A stretch of 64,000 nt of DNA from Fidelibacterota bacterium (GTDB taxonomy: Bacteria; Fidelibacterota; UBA8477; JABMPR01), in the NCBI GenBank assembly GCA_013202495.1, contig JABMQQ010000151.1, positions 1 through 64,000 on the forward strand. Direction: 5' to 3'. The translations under genes and the position numbers were made by a program. Under the pieces are notes generated by a model. It ran no database searches. It was not told where the DNA came from and saw nothing but the letters and a program-made list of their open reading frames with translations. Positions 27,587-36,129 of the stretch are shown one piece after another; the stretch's first letter is position 1, and each line of letters starts with the position of its first letter.

Positions 27587-28564
27587 TTAAAACTTCATGT
27601 CAAATGGAGGTGCACCACTATGATTTCCACCCGAGTTGTCAGTAATGGCTACTGTTATTTCAACATCACCTGATCCAAACACAACATCGTCATCATTGCC
27701 TGTGTCAAGAGCACGCATAAATTCGACTGTCCAGGTGCCACCACTGAAGCTTGAATAGGCAGTGACATCAGCACGACTTCCATCAGCATTGGCATTGAGC
27801 CAGTAACCACGATAGGTCGCAGATTCATCTGCTGTCGCGGCATCAAATGCTGTAAAATAAACATCGGCATCAGTCTCGCCGGCGGGCAGGATTAAAAAAC
27901 CATCGGTGAGTGGTGCAGTATACTTGGGCATATCATTGGCTTTATTATCATTATATAAGCCAATCGTTTTTGCATCACCGTGTTGTCCACCATCTTCTTT
28001 GATGGAACCATCATTATTTTGATATACATTATCAATATACTTATCATCAGCATGATGAGTGGGAGCGCTGCGGGCAGCTTTCCAGTGCCATTGATCAACT
28101 TTACCATTTGTTGTCCACATACCTTCATCATCACCACCAGCATGACACATTCCAGCACAATCGGCACCTTGAGAACCATTCAAACCCATATCAAAGAAAA
28201 AGAAAAGACGGTCTTCGTTTCCGCTTTTTCCCCAGGCTCCGTCTGCAAAACCCCATTCATTTTTGGCAACACTTTCAGTACCACTGGGATCATCCCATAC
28301 AGCTTTTATGTACAAATCGGATGCAGTTTGAACTGCTGTCAGCGTTACATCAAGTACGCCAAAAGCGTTGGCATGATCTTCACCCTCGCCCACGGTCACA
28401 ACATAGTCCGTGGCCTCAGCCCAGGCTGCGTCTCCACCGGATCCATCAAGGGTGGGAGCGGTTGTAACGCTGGTAACCATGAATTCGGCTTCAGTTGGAG
28501 TATCCTCCTCGCATCCTATAAATAGGAACATTAAAAACATTAGTGCAATAGTAACAATTTTCAT
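27587..28564 (-). CDS. Ethylbenzene-dehydrogenase-related heme-binding lipoprotein with a CxxxCH motif
   Basis: 325 residues, lipobox MFLFIGC with Cys near residue 18. The domain matches the EB_dh family seen in gamma subunits of DMSO-reductase-type enzymes and related cytochromes: TSVTTAPTLDGSGGDAAW, VTLTAVQTASDLYIKAVWDD, DRLFFFFDMG, and late TWTVEFMRAL and VEITVAITDN. The motif CAGMCH (CxxxCH) in QGADCAGMCHAGG suggests a covalently bound heme with non-standard spacing. Its own terminator follows, separating it from the cytochrome operon. Expected to be a lipid-anchored electron carrier; substrate unknown. Confidence 0.8.
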   Translation of the reverse strand: MKIVTIALMFLMFLFIGCEEDTPTEAEFMVTSVTTAPTLDGSGGDAAWAEATDYVVTVGEGEDHANAFGVLDVTLTAVQTASDLYIKAVWDDPSGTESVAKNEWGFADGAWGKSGNEDRLFFFFDMGLNGSQGADCAGMCHAGGDDEGMWTTNGKVDQWHWKAARSAPTHHADDKYIDNVYQNNDGSIKEDGGQHGDAKTIGLYNDNKANDMPKYTAPLTDGFLILPAGETDADVYFTAFDAATADESATYRGYWLNANADGSRADVTAYSSFSGGTWTVEFMRALDTGNDDDVVFGSGDVEITVAITDNSGGNHSGAPPFDMKF

Positions 28565-28634
28565 CTGATTTCTCCTTTTCCCCCGGTTTTGATTTACAAT
28601 TGGTGTAGAGTCAGTTTTCTTTTAATGCATCATA

Positions 28635-29093
28635 TCATGATGCATTTGTTCTGGATAAAGGACCATAATCCTTGAATAATTCTTTGATATCATCGCAGCG
28701 TTCCACAATTTCGTAAACACTACAAGTCCGACATTCTGTTTGAGAACAGCTTGGACCTTTTTCAGATGATAGCCAACATGGTTGATCTGATGATAAATAC
28801 GATCCACACTGCAAGTATTCTTCTTTCGTACATGGCTTGATTAACCAGCAGGGAGTTTGTGCCATTATTCGTTTAATACCTGCTATGTTCAGTCCATTTG
28901 TCGTCAAATCGATCCGAATATTTTTTAATCTTTTGATATCCACTTGTGAGAATAGATGTCTCTCAGTTTCCGTCTTAAAGGGTATGATTAAGCCTCTGTC
29001 AATGTATTGACGGATCGAATGCTTTGAGACTCCAGATAGTTCGGCTGCTATGCGCAAAGTGTATAAAGGTCTTGTTGTTTCAACATCATTCAT
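28635..29093 (-). CDS. MerR-family transcriptional regulator with Cys-rich C-terminus
   Basis: 152 residues. The N-terminal winged helix-turn-helix (about 10-75: YTLRIAAELSGVSKHSIRQYIDRGLI) is of the HspR/MerR kind. The C-terminal half holds eight Cys (82, 88, 96, 106, 116, 121, 124, 133), including QTECRTCSVYEIVERC, which could bind a metal, an Fe-S cluster or respond to redox state. It lacks a long dimerisation coiled coil. Located upstream of the EB_dh-type lipoprotein (70-base gap) and the cytochrome operon, it is the natural candidate regulator of these genes (inference). Confidence 0.85.
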   Translation of the reverse strand: MNDVETTRPLYTLRIAAELSGVSKHSIRQYIDRGLIIPFKTETERHLFSQVDIKRLKNIRIDLTTNGLNIAGIKRIMAQTPCWLIKPCTKEEYLQCGSYLSSDQPCWLSSEKGPSCSQTECRTCSVYEIVERCDDIKELFKDYGPLSRTNAS

Positions 29094-29249
29094 CGAATAT
29101 CAACTCACGTAGTTTTTAATGTAATTGTATATTTACAAATTCTGTTATTCTGTATCAGCCAGTGCACTATATTAGATTTAAAATGTGCTCTTGACAAGGG
29201 TTAATAAGGTAACGCATGGTAATCTATTTCTCTGTTTTTTATCTACTTA

Positions 29250-29264
29250 TGGCACTTATGTTGA
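29250..29264 (+). promoter_or_regulatory. Sigma-54-like promoter (TGGCAC-N5-TTGA) upstream of the 7-heme cytochrome
   Basis: Reads TGGCACTTATGTTGA: perfect -24 element, -12 element with A for C. It points toward the 7-heme cytochrome gene, with a leader of about 320 bases containing a large palindrome. Confidence 0.45.
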
Positions 29265-29376
29265 GTAAATATCTGAAAAACAAGATGGAAATAAATGTGA
29301 CCTTTTTTACCATTATTTATTTAAAATATTTATTCTGCAGCTAGGCCATGTTATTCCAGTGATCCAGCGATAAAAT

Positions 29377-29399
29377 GGTCCTAATGATTCATTAGGACC
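29377..29399. repeat. Perfect 23-base palindrome in the cytochrome leader
   Basis: Arms GGTCCTAATGA and TCATTAGGACC are exact complements around a single T. It could be an operator for a dimeric regulator or an RNA hairpin in the leader. No T-run follows, so simple termination is unlikely. Confidence 0.6.
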
Positions 29400-29596
29400 T
29401 TTGATTTTGAATCTTTGACCACAAAATATTGGATGATGACTATAGAAAATCATCAGCGGTTTGTTGATTTTATCTTTTTGAAGATATTCGGTGGTAACAA
29501 ACCAAGTTGTAATCCGTTGGAGTGGATGTATATTTCTTCCGTCCGATCCTTCAAGACAGAAATAATATTTGTAACAATCCAGATAGGAGATTGACT

Positions 29597-30394
29597 TTGC
29601 GTGTACATATGCTATTCCATTTAATGTTAATTTTTCTAATGAGTTTATCATCCACCATTGCACAATTGAAAACCACCTATCCAGATAAATCCAATCCCCA
29701 TACTGCTGGACTCAATCAAGAATGGGACTGTAGTGAATGTCATTCTACGGATGCCATAGATGCATTAATTCATCCCATGTTTAACTTGAACCCTGAGAGT
29801 CCTCAAATGTCAATCCCAGAGGATTTCCCGATTTCAAATAATTCTGAGCTAACCTGTTTTACCTGCCACGAAAGCAGTAAGAAACAAAACAGATCAAATC
29901 GCACCTTCCTGAGAGGAGGGCCATACCGTAGAGAATTGGACTTTTGCTATAATTGTCACTCAAAAGAAAATTATGTCAAAATCAATCCTCACCAGCAACT
30001 TAGAGAAGACGGTAGCGTAAATAGTACAGTTTGTCTCCATTGTCATGCTCGCCAACCTACAGCGACAGATCACCCCTTTATTGCATCAGAAATGCATGCT
30101 GACATGAAAGCAACCTGCAATAAATGTCATGCCCTTCACACCCATGAGCAAAACCATTATGGAAAAAACATTACGACATCAAAAAAGGCGACCTTAAAGC
30201 AATATGAGATGACTCAGAAGCGCTACGATATAAAGCTACCTTTATCGCAAGCCAATGAAATCCAGTGTCACACCTGTCATTATATCCATGGCTCGTTAGG
30301 GATTGATGCTGTTGTATATGAGGGAAGCGAGGAGAATCAATATTTCTTGAGACTTCCCAAAGAGAATCTGTGCTATGCCTGCCATAATTTATAG
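29597..30394 (+). CDS. Heptaheme c-type cytochrome
   Basis: About 265 residues. The likely start is a TTG at 29597, seven bases after AGGAG; the ATG at 29609 is too far from it but would also keep the signal peptide (MLIFLMSLSSTIA then QLK). Seven CxxCH motifs: CSECH, CFTCH, CYNCH, CLHCH, CNKCH, CHTCH, CYACH. Spacing (SELTCFTCHESSKKQ, LDFCYNCHSKENY, IQCHTCHYIHGS) resembles doubled-CxxCH cytochromes. It is the only plus-strand gene in this cytochrome-rich stretch, so it has its own control. Predicted periplasmic electron carrier. Confidence 0.85.
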   Translation: MRVHMLFHLMLIFLMSLSSTIAQLKTTYPDKSNPHTAGLNQEWDCSECHSTDAIDALIHPMFNLNPESPQMSIPEDFPISNNSELTCFTCHESSKKQNRSNRTFLRGGPYRRELDFCYNCHSKENYVKINPHQQLREDGSVNSTVCLHCHARQPTATDHPFIASEMHADMKATCNKCHALHTHEQNHYGKNITTSKKATLKQYEMTQKRYDIKLPLSQANEIQCHTCHYIHGSLGIDAVVYEGSEENQYFLRLPKENLCYACHNL

Positions 30395-30396
30395 TA

Positions 30397-30425
30397 AAGA
30401 AGGTCTGATTATTTCCGGCCTTCTT
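30397..30425. terminator. Terminator hairpin between convergent cytochrome genes
   Basis: Inverted repeat AAGAAGG / CCTTCTT directly after the 7-heme stop and 35 bases from the stop of the convergent 12-heme gene. Confidence 0.55.
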
Positions 30426-30459
30426 GATTAGTGACTGGATAGAATTTGAATATTTTTAG

Positions 30460-31482
30460 CTAGTCCAATCGAGTTCCAGGTAAATCCGTAGGGAATTTCA
30501 TCTCATCTTCATGGCATTCAACGCAATCCGGCGGTTTGCTAAAATCATCATCAAGGTGACAATCAAAACAATCAAGCTCCTCATGACCAAGTTCCAAAAC
30601 TAGTCCTGTGGCAGCATGGTCAAATGACCCCAATTCAAAATTATGATGACAACCTGTACAGGTTTTATCTAATTTTTTTACAGGTGTGTTGGGATCGTGA
30701 CAGTTCGTACAATCCCTAGATGAATGAAATGATTTCAATGGGAAGGTAGTCATTTCATGGGTGAAACCTGGAGTCGTTTTGTTCTGATGACACTTTTCAC
30801 AACCTGGCTCCTTGAGGGTGTCATGGCATTGACTGCAAGGGAAGTGATGGGTCGATAATTCGCTTGAAATAGTAGTCTCAATTTGTTGGGATCCATGACA
30901 GGTTTTGCAATCCTCATCCCGATGACAAGATTCGCATTTGAATCGAAACATCTCGACATGTTGTTTATGGCGGAAGGTAACTCGAGTCCTTTCTTGCTCA
31001 GGGGTTTGAAAATTTACTACTTCAGGATAACTGTATGTTTTCTGAGGACTATTCGATGGTTCGGCCACTCCTTCTGAGGACTGAGATTGTTGTAAGTGGC
31101 AAGTTCCACATACATTGGAAGCATTCCATCCTCTATGGCAGCTAAGGCATTTCCGGTGAAATGCTGCATTCAGGGATGGCAGTCCGCTTGCAAGATCTTT
31201 TGGATCATTGGTATGACAATCTGCACAGGGGTCATAGATTTCATCATCTGCATAATGATGACAGGTGTTGCAACCATCTCCCATGCGAGACATATGAGCA
31301 TGTTTACGATGGGGAAAAGTGACAGGTTCAAATATTTTATTATCATTCCTGATCGAAATTGATTCAGGAAGTTCCAGGAATTTCTCTTGTGATATACCCT
31401 GCGAAACGGGACAAAGAATAAACATGCCAAGACTTATTAGACATGCTGATACGGATTTCCTGATCAACTGAAATATTTCCAT
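30460..31482 (-). CDS. Periplasmic 12-heme c-type cytochrome
   Basis: About 340 residues from the ATG at 31482, which directly follows the preceding stop; upstream in-frame starts lie inside the previous gene. Signal peptide with core ACLISLGMFILCPVSQG. Twelve CxxCH motifs: CNTCH, CADCH, CLSCH, CGTCH, CESCH, CKTCH, CSQCH, CEKCH, CTNCH, CTGCH, CFDCH, CVECH. An early segment (VTFPHRKHAHMSRMGDGCNTCHHYADDE) resembles HmcA/class III multiheme modules with repeated FxHxxH. Last gene of the nine-gene bc/NrfD operon. Confidence 0.88.
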   Translation of the reverse strand: MEIFQLIRKSVSACLISLGMFILCPVSQGISQEKFLELPESISIRNDNKIFEPVTFPHRKHAHMSRMGDGCNTCHHYADDEIYDPCADCHTNDPKDLASGLPSLNAAFHRKCLSCHRGWNASNVCGTCHLQQSQSSEGVAEPSNSPQKTYSYPEVVNFQTPEQERTRVTFRHKQHVEMFRFKCESCHRDEDCKTCHGSQQIETTISSELSTHHFPCSQCHDTLKEPGCEKCHQNKTTPGFTHEMTTFPLKSFHSSRDCTNCHDPNTPVKKLDKTCTGCHHNFELGSFDHAATGLVLELGHEELDCFDCHLDDDFSKPPDCVECHEDEMKFPTDLPGTRLD

Positions 31483-31483
31483 T

Positions 31484-32053
31484 TTATTGCTGCGGATAGG
31501 GATGGGCAATCTTCTTTGCGCGCTCTTCAAAATTAAATGACTTGAACGTGGGTGACTTTTCGTTGTGGCAGCCGCGGCATGTTTTTTCATCCGGGTAGGT
31601 CAGCCCAAGGCTTGCTCCATCAGTAGTTCCATCAGTGATGGCCTGCATAACTTTTTTTCCTTTGTATAGACTACCTGGACCATGGCAGGCTTCACAGCTC
31701 ACAGATTTCAAGGCGTCGTTCTTGCTGACCAGTTTTTTATTCGTTTCATCTATAGTAAGTTGATATCCCGAAGCAGATCCCCAGCCAGTAACATGACATT
31801 GCAAACACTCCCCGGCCTGATCAGGCGTAGTTGAGAGACCAAGTTTCTCACCAATTTTTTTAGCCGCGTCTGTTAACAGAATATCAAATGTATTGGCATG
31901 AGCAGTGGCTTCCCAGTTGGAGTACTGAGCGCCTTTCACTTCCTTATTGTGACACATTTTACATTTTTTACTGCCTATGTATTCTGGCTTGGCGTCCTGG
32001 GCAAAGATCAAGCCTCCAGATAGGAGGAGTATTACAGTCGTTAATAGTTTCAT
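31484..32053 (-). CDS. Tetraheme cytochrome c554-like protein
   Basis: 189 residues from the ATG at 32053 (AAAGGA seven bases upstream). Signal peptide ending GGLIFA before QDA. Four CxxCH motifs (CKMCH, CLQCH, CEACH, CRGCH) in c554 order, with NWEATAHANTFDIL between hemes 1 and 2 and TCRGCHNEKSPTFKSF near the end. Close paralogue of 26940-27503, so each large cytochrome operon has its own c554-like carrier. Confidence 0.9.
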   Translation of the reverse strand: MKLLTTVILLLSGGLIFAQDAKPEYIGSKKCKMCHNKEVKGAQYSNWEATAHANTFDILLTDAAKKIGEKLGLSTTPDQAGECLQCHVTGWGSASGYQLTIDETNKKLVSKNDALKSVSCEACHGPGSLYKGKKVMQAITDGTTDGASLGLTYPDEKTCRGCHNEKSPTFKSFNFEERAKKIAHPYPQQ

Positions 32054-32083
32054 TTGATGTCCTTTCACGGCGGTCCTATACAT

Positions 32084-33349
32084 TTAATTAGTGATATTCT
32101 TATTATTATCGATTTGTTTAATCTTCAAATACAGAGCAAAGGCGAGCAGAACAAAAACCAGAGTAGAAATACCAAACCCCAATCTTCGTTGATTGAATTC
32201 ACTAATTTCAAGCCCTGCCAGTGTAATAGCTGTCTGGGAAAGTTGTTTTCCTTCACCAGCCTTTTCAGTTATTTGAATTGGATCGAAGGTATGCACCATC
32301 GTTCGCAGTTGAATTAAATTCTGTTTGGCATCTTTCAACTTGTATTGGATGTCTACATCATTCATGCCTTTGATCTGAATATCATGTAGATGGAGCTGAG
32401 CCTCCTGATAAAGACTATCCGCTTGAGTGATTTGCATATACATGGTTTCAGCGGCCACATATCCCTCATCATCCTCTGAGTGGCACTCCAGGCACAGAGA
32501 TGATTCATGGACATTCAAAAACTCATCGCCAGGTTTATATATGGCATGATTCCCATGGCATTGCTCGCAAGTATGGTATTCGGCTGATTCAGAGGATTTA
32601 CCCATAATGGATGTCTTGAAATATTCCATGTTGTTTAAGTGGCAGGATCCACAAATGTGGTTTACCGACTCTACACCTGGAGGGGCTGCGCCATGGTTTC
32701 CATGGCAATCGTTACACGCTGGTGATCCTGTATCACCTTTTTCGATGAGCGCTTTACCATGTACACTGCCGGCATAGTCATCCAGCTGGCTGGTCCCATG
32801 CCCGGTTGAGGCCATCAACTCTGCATCACCGTGACATTGATTGCATGTTTGGGGGATATTGAAAGCATGAACGCTAGAGCGTGTGTCTTTCGCTGGCAGT
32901 ATTCCGTGAGAGGTGTGACAACTGCTGCACTGGGCTACTTTTTTGTCACCCCCCTTTAATTTCATGCCATGGGTGCTGGTGTAATATTGATCGACCTGAT
33001 CAGTTTGTATGCGCGGCTGGAAGACACGCATATATTCGATTTTGCTATGACACTTGCCACAAAAAGCAGGGATATCCGCTAATTCTGGTATCCCGATATA
33101 GCCATTTTCGACAGACATGGACTCATCCATATCTTCCTCAAGCGGATCACCTCCATGGCAACCAGCACAAGAAATCTCGGCATGTTGATGTACATCATCC
33201 TCATGGAAATCCATGGGCATGATATCATTCTCGATATGACATTCCAGACAGGTATTAACTTCTGACTCAGCTTTTATTTCAGCTGTGCTAAATAGTACAA
33301 AGCCAGCGAGAAGTGTTAAACTTAGATAATATGTTATTGATCGCTTCAT
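32084..33349 (-). CDS. Membrane-anchored nonaheme c-type cytochrome
   Basis: 421 residues from the ATG at 33349. N-terminal signal (YYLSLTLLAGFVLFSTA), nine CxxCH motifs (CLECH, CAGCH, CGKCH, CSSCH, CNQCH, CNDCH, CGSCH, CEQCH, CLECH) with NHG/SHG-type spacers, then a helical stretch (about 300-390) and one C-terminal transmembrane helix (ISTLVFVLLAFALYLKI). The domain is therefore periplasmic and tethered at its C-terminus. It is encoded 11 bases after cytochrome b, consistent with acting as the electron acceptor of the cytochrome b/Rieske complex in place of cytochrome c1 or f (inference). Confidence 0.88.
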   Translation of the reverse strand: MKRSITYYLSLTLLAGFVLFSTAEIKAESEVNTCLECHIENDIMPMDFHEDDVHQHAEISCAGCHGGDPLEEDMDESMSVENGYIGIPELADIPAFCGKCHSKIEYMRVFQPRIQTDQVDQYYTSTHGMKLKGGDKKVAQCSSCHTSHGILPAKDTRSSVHAFNIPQTCNQCHGDAELMASTGHGTSQLDDYAGSVHGKALIEKGDTGSPACNDCHGNHGAAPPGVESVNHICGSCHLNNMEYFKTSIMGKSSESAEYHTCEQCHGNHAIYKPGDEFLNVHESSLCLECHSEDDEGYVAAETMYMQITQADSLYQEAQLHLHDIQIKGMNDVDIQYKLKDAKQNLIQLRTMVHTFDPIQITEKAGEGKQLSQTAITLAGLEISEFNQRRLGFGISTLVFVLLAFALYLKIKQIDNNKNITN

Positions 33350-33360
33350 ATCAGACTCGC

Positions 33361-34440
33361 TTATATATATCCGATGATCGTTAGGACCACCATGTAGGTA
33401 ATAGTAAATACTCCCAGAATTGTAATCCATTTCGAGTCCACAATCTGTTTCCCTCGAAACCGGGCAAATGGAACGGCCATCCAGAGCACTGCTGCAACAC
33501 CGAATAACAGAATTCCAAAAGTTTCACCTTCAATAAACCAGACATGCGGGGGAATAATTTTTAAGGTCTCAAACATAAACATAAAGTACCATTCCGGTTT
33601 AATTCCCATGGGTGCTGACGCCAGAGCATCTGCTTTCAAACCCAAGTCCCATGGATAAAACACGGCCAGATACAGAACAATGATATTTATAATTAACCAC
33701 AGTAGAGCATCACGGAGGACGAAATCTGGAAAGAAAGACATATAGCGTTTTTTCTCAGCAGGCTGCTCATGGAAATGTCGAGGTTCGCTGATCCCCTGCC
33801 TCTGTACCAACAGCAAATGAAAGCTCAATATTAAAAAGGTGATGGCTGGTAAGATCGCAACATGAAGTCCAAAAAATCTCGATAATGTGGCTCCGGTGAC
33901 ATCTTCCCCACCCCGGATAATGATTTTAAGTTGCTCACCAATAAATGGGACTGCACCCACAATATCGGTCCCCACTTTTGTTGCAAAAAAGGCTAATTCA
34001 TTCCATGGGAGTAGATATCCACTAAAACCAAAGAACATTGATAGAAGTAATAAAAGAAATCCAGAGACCCAGGTTAGTTCACGCGGTTTTGAAAAGGCTC
34101 GGGTGAAAACCACACTAAACATATGAATAAAAGCGAACAAAACCATCAGATTGGCTGACCAGGCATGGACGTTTCGAAATAACCATCCGAATTGGACTTC
34201 GGTCAAAATGAATTGTATGCTCTCGTAGGCACTGTCTTCACCAGGACGATAATACATCAGTAGCAATATTCCAGTAAAGAGCTGCACCAAGAATAGAAAA
34301 AGAGTCACCCCGCCCATGTAGTACCACATGGTGTGTGAGTGGATCGGCACTTTTTTATGATCCATCATCTCCACCAGGGGTTTCAAGTCAAGACGATCAT
34401 CCAGCCAGCTGAACGTTTTTTGTTTTGAACTCTGCTTCAT
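33361..34440 (-). CDS. Cytochrome b6-type subunit fused to subunit IV (bc complex)
   Basis: 359 residues, about eight transmembrane helices. Heme b ligands H92/H106 and H193/H208 give 13 and 14 intervening residues, the b6-type spacing. The quinol-site motif PEWY at 283-286 lies in the region corresponding to subunit IV, so both parts are in one polypeptide but shorter than mitochondrial cytochrome b. It oxidises menaquinol in the membrane and passes electrons to the Rieske protein. Overlaps the Rieske gene (ATGA at 34437). Confidence 0.95.
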   Translation of the reverse strand: MKQSSKQKTFSWLDDRLDLKPLVEMMDHKKVPIHSHTMWYYMGGVTLFLFLVQLFTGILLLMYYRPGEDSAYESIQFILTEVQFGWLFRNVHAWSANLMVLFAFIHMFSVVFTRAFSKPRELTWVSGFLLLLLSMFFGFSGYLLPWNELAFFATKVGTDIVGAVPFIGEQLKIIIRGGEDVTGATLSRFFGLHVAILPAITFLILSFHLLLVQRQGISEPRHFHEQPAEKKRYMSFFPDFVLRDALLWLIINIIVLYLAVFYPWDLGLKADALASAPMGIKPEWYFMFMFETLKIIPPHVWFIEGETFGILLFGVAAVLWMAVPFARFRGKQIVDSKWITILGVFTITYMVVLTIIGYI

Positions 34441-34877
34441 GCCAGGTCCTTTTCCTCAGTAATTATCACCTGATCATCCACAATGGATACCGAGTAGACG
34501 GTGAGTGGTTTGGGAGGTGGCCCAGAAACGTTTTTACCGTTTAGATCAAATACACCATTGTGGCATGCACAAACTATTTGTTTTCTTGCTTGATTGTACT
34601 GGACTATACAGTCCAAGTGAGTACAAGTGGCTGCCAGAGCGCTGAAGGTATCCTGATCATTCCGAATCAGGATCACCGGGACGCGTCCGAATCGCACTAT
34701 CTTGGAACTATTTATGGGGAATTCATCAACAGTTCCAACTTTTAGTGAGCTTACATGTGGTTCAGAAATTTTTGGGGGAATCATAAACTGAAATACTGGA
34801 TAAAAAATGGAAGCCAATCCGCCAATTCCGCCAGCACCTAACATCGTGTTAATGAACTCTCTACGACCGTACTTCAT
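34437..34877 (-). CDS. Rieske [2Fe-2S] protein of the bc complex
   Basis: 146 residues from the ATG at 34877 (AGGA nine bases upstream). Twin-arginine-like N-terminus (GRREFINTMLGAGG) followed by a hydrophobic anchor. Cluster ligands are in CTHLDC (C85, H87) and CACHNG (C103, H106), with the disulfide Cys C90 and C105, and the GPPPKPL loop. It transfers electrons from quinol at cytochrome b to a c-type heme, which here must be one of the adjacent multiheme proteins, as no c1 or f gene is present. Confidence 0.95.
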   Translation of the reverse strand: MKYGRREFINTMLGAGGIGGLASIFYPVFQFMIPPKISEPHVSSLKVGTVDEFPINSSKIVRFGRVPVILIRNDQDTFSALAATCTHLDCIVQYNQARKQIVCACHNGVFDLNGKNVSGPPPKPLTVYSVSIVDDQVIITEEKDLA

Positions 34878-34905
34878 AAAGTATTTCCTGTCCTTAATAT
34901 AAAAT

Positions 34906-36129
34906 TCATTGACTTGCACTATGGGCGGCAACTGCAGCATCTTCCGCTCGCCATGGCTTTAGGATTTTTATTAGCATCCAGAGAATGATAAATGGCATGA
35001 TCAGAAGCGCGATGGAAACCAATAATCCTTCCAGACCGAAGAAAGTCATCTTGTAGGTTGTCAGACCCATGAAACTTTTTGAGAAGAGCTGACCGCCAAT
35101 CACAACATTCCATCGAGTTGAGAATATTCCTACTTGAACCAAAATGGCCGAAATGAAGTAGAGTAGTTTACGCAGATCAGCCGGGACTTTAAACGTTTTG
35201 ACACCGGCAATGGTGAAAAGTGGTATAATCATCCCAATTAGCACCTGCATAATTACCAGGCTCGAAAAAAGTCTGTTTTGCACCAGGGACGCCAGGATCT
35301 TGATGGATTCTTCTGATTCATAAACACGATGTATAAAATCCAGAATCTCCAGAGAGAAATCGACGATCATGATATAGAATAAATAGCTTGCCAGCTTATC
35401 CAGACATATCATATCTACGATTTTGTTTCGAAGGGGAGTAATAATCATATAGAGCAATATGACAAGGGCCACCCCTGACACGATGGCAGAGAATAAAAAT
35501 ACGATTGGAATCAATACACTGGACCACCAGGGATTGGCTTTGATTGACCCAAATAAAAATCCAACATAACCATGCAGTAAAAAAGCAGATGGAATACCTA
35601 TGATGGTTATGACGCGTACCGCTTTATGATCAAAAGCCACTGCTTTATCGGAAATATCTTTGGAGAACAGTGACAGCGTCTTATAGAACCATTTTTTTAT
35701 TCCTCTGCTCTCATTGGCCATCAGGATCAGGTCTTTACGAAAGTCAAACCAGAGCTCAAGCAGGAGCACAGCCATGAGGTACCAGGCATAGACGAAACCA
35801 AACATGGCCATGGCAGAATTCACATTGGGAGTAAGAAAAATCTCGAATGATTTTTCCGGGTGTCCCAAATGGGCAAGTAAGGGTAAAGGTGCGATGATTA
35901 TAAATGCCAATGCAGTAAGTAGAGATAAGCGGTAGGTTGGCTGGAGTTCTTTTACGTTAAATACCTTGACCAGTGAAGCCAGGATGAAGGCACCTGCGAC
36001 AAGACCCGTCAGATATGGATAAATGACGACTAAAAGACCCCAATGTAGCTCTATTTCATTCGGAAAAATGTAGCCAGTAACTTCATCGAGGAGTGGTGTT
36101 AAATGTTGGACTATTTCTTCCATGATCAT
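34906..36129 (-). CDS. NrfD/HybB-family integral membrane subunit
   Basis: 407 residues, about ten transmembrane helices. HWGLLVVIYPYLTGLVAGAFILASL near the N-terminus and LLAHLGHPEKSFEIFLTPN are NrfD/DsrP/HybB signatures. GGAGG precedes the first ATG at 36129; a second ATG lies two codons in. It pairs with the Tat ferredoxin encoded immediately upstream (ATGA overlap). This second quinone-reactive membrane module in the same operon as cytochrome b is unusual. Confidence 0.9.
   Translation of the reverse strand: MIMEEIVQHLTPLLDEVTGYIFPNEIELHWGLLVVIYPYLTGLVAGAFILASLVKVFNVKELQPTYRLSLLTALAFIIIAPLPLLAHLGHPEKSFEIFLTPNVNSAMAMFGFVYAWYLMAVLLLELWFDFRKDLILMANESRGIKKWFYKTLSLFSKDISDKAVAFDHKAVRVITIIGIPSAFLLHGYVGFLFGSIKANPWWSSVLIPIVFLFSAIVSGVALVILLYMIITPLRNKIVDMICLDKLASYLFYIMIVDFSLEILDFIHRVYESEESIKILASLVQNRLFSSLVIMQVLIGMIIPLFTIAGVKTFKVPADLRKLLYFISAILVQVGIFSTRWNVVIGGQLFSKSFMGLTTYKMTFFGLEGLLVSIALLIMPFIILWMLIKILKPWRAEDAAVAAHSASQ

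Larger units (their letters stand above)
29094..29596 (+). promoter_or_regulatory. Intergenic region between the MerR regulator and the 7-heme cytochrome
   Basis: About 500 AT-rich bases. It contains a sigma-54-like motif on the plus strand (29250-29264) and a 23-base perfect palindrome (29377-29399), both listed separately. The MerR gene promoter must lie at the left end. A minus-strand open frame of about 95 codons in this region lacks a convincing start and is not called. Confidence 0.45.

Noticed and set aside
29313..29663. Minus-strand open frame of 116 codons between the MerR and 7-heme genes.
   Set aside because: Its only starts lie antisense inside the cytochrome signal peptide, it has no ribosome binding site and no recognisable family. 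The lack of stops in AT-rich DNA is mildly suggestive of a gene remnant, not enough for a call.
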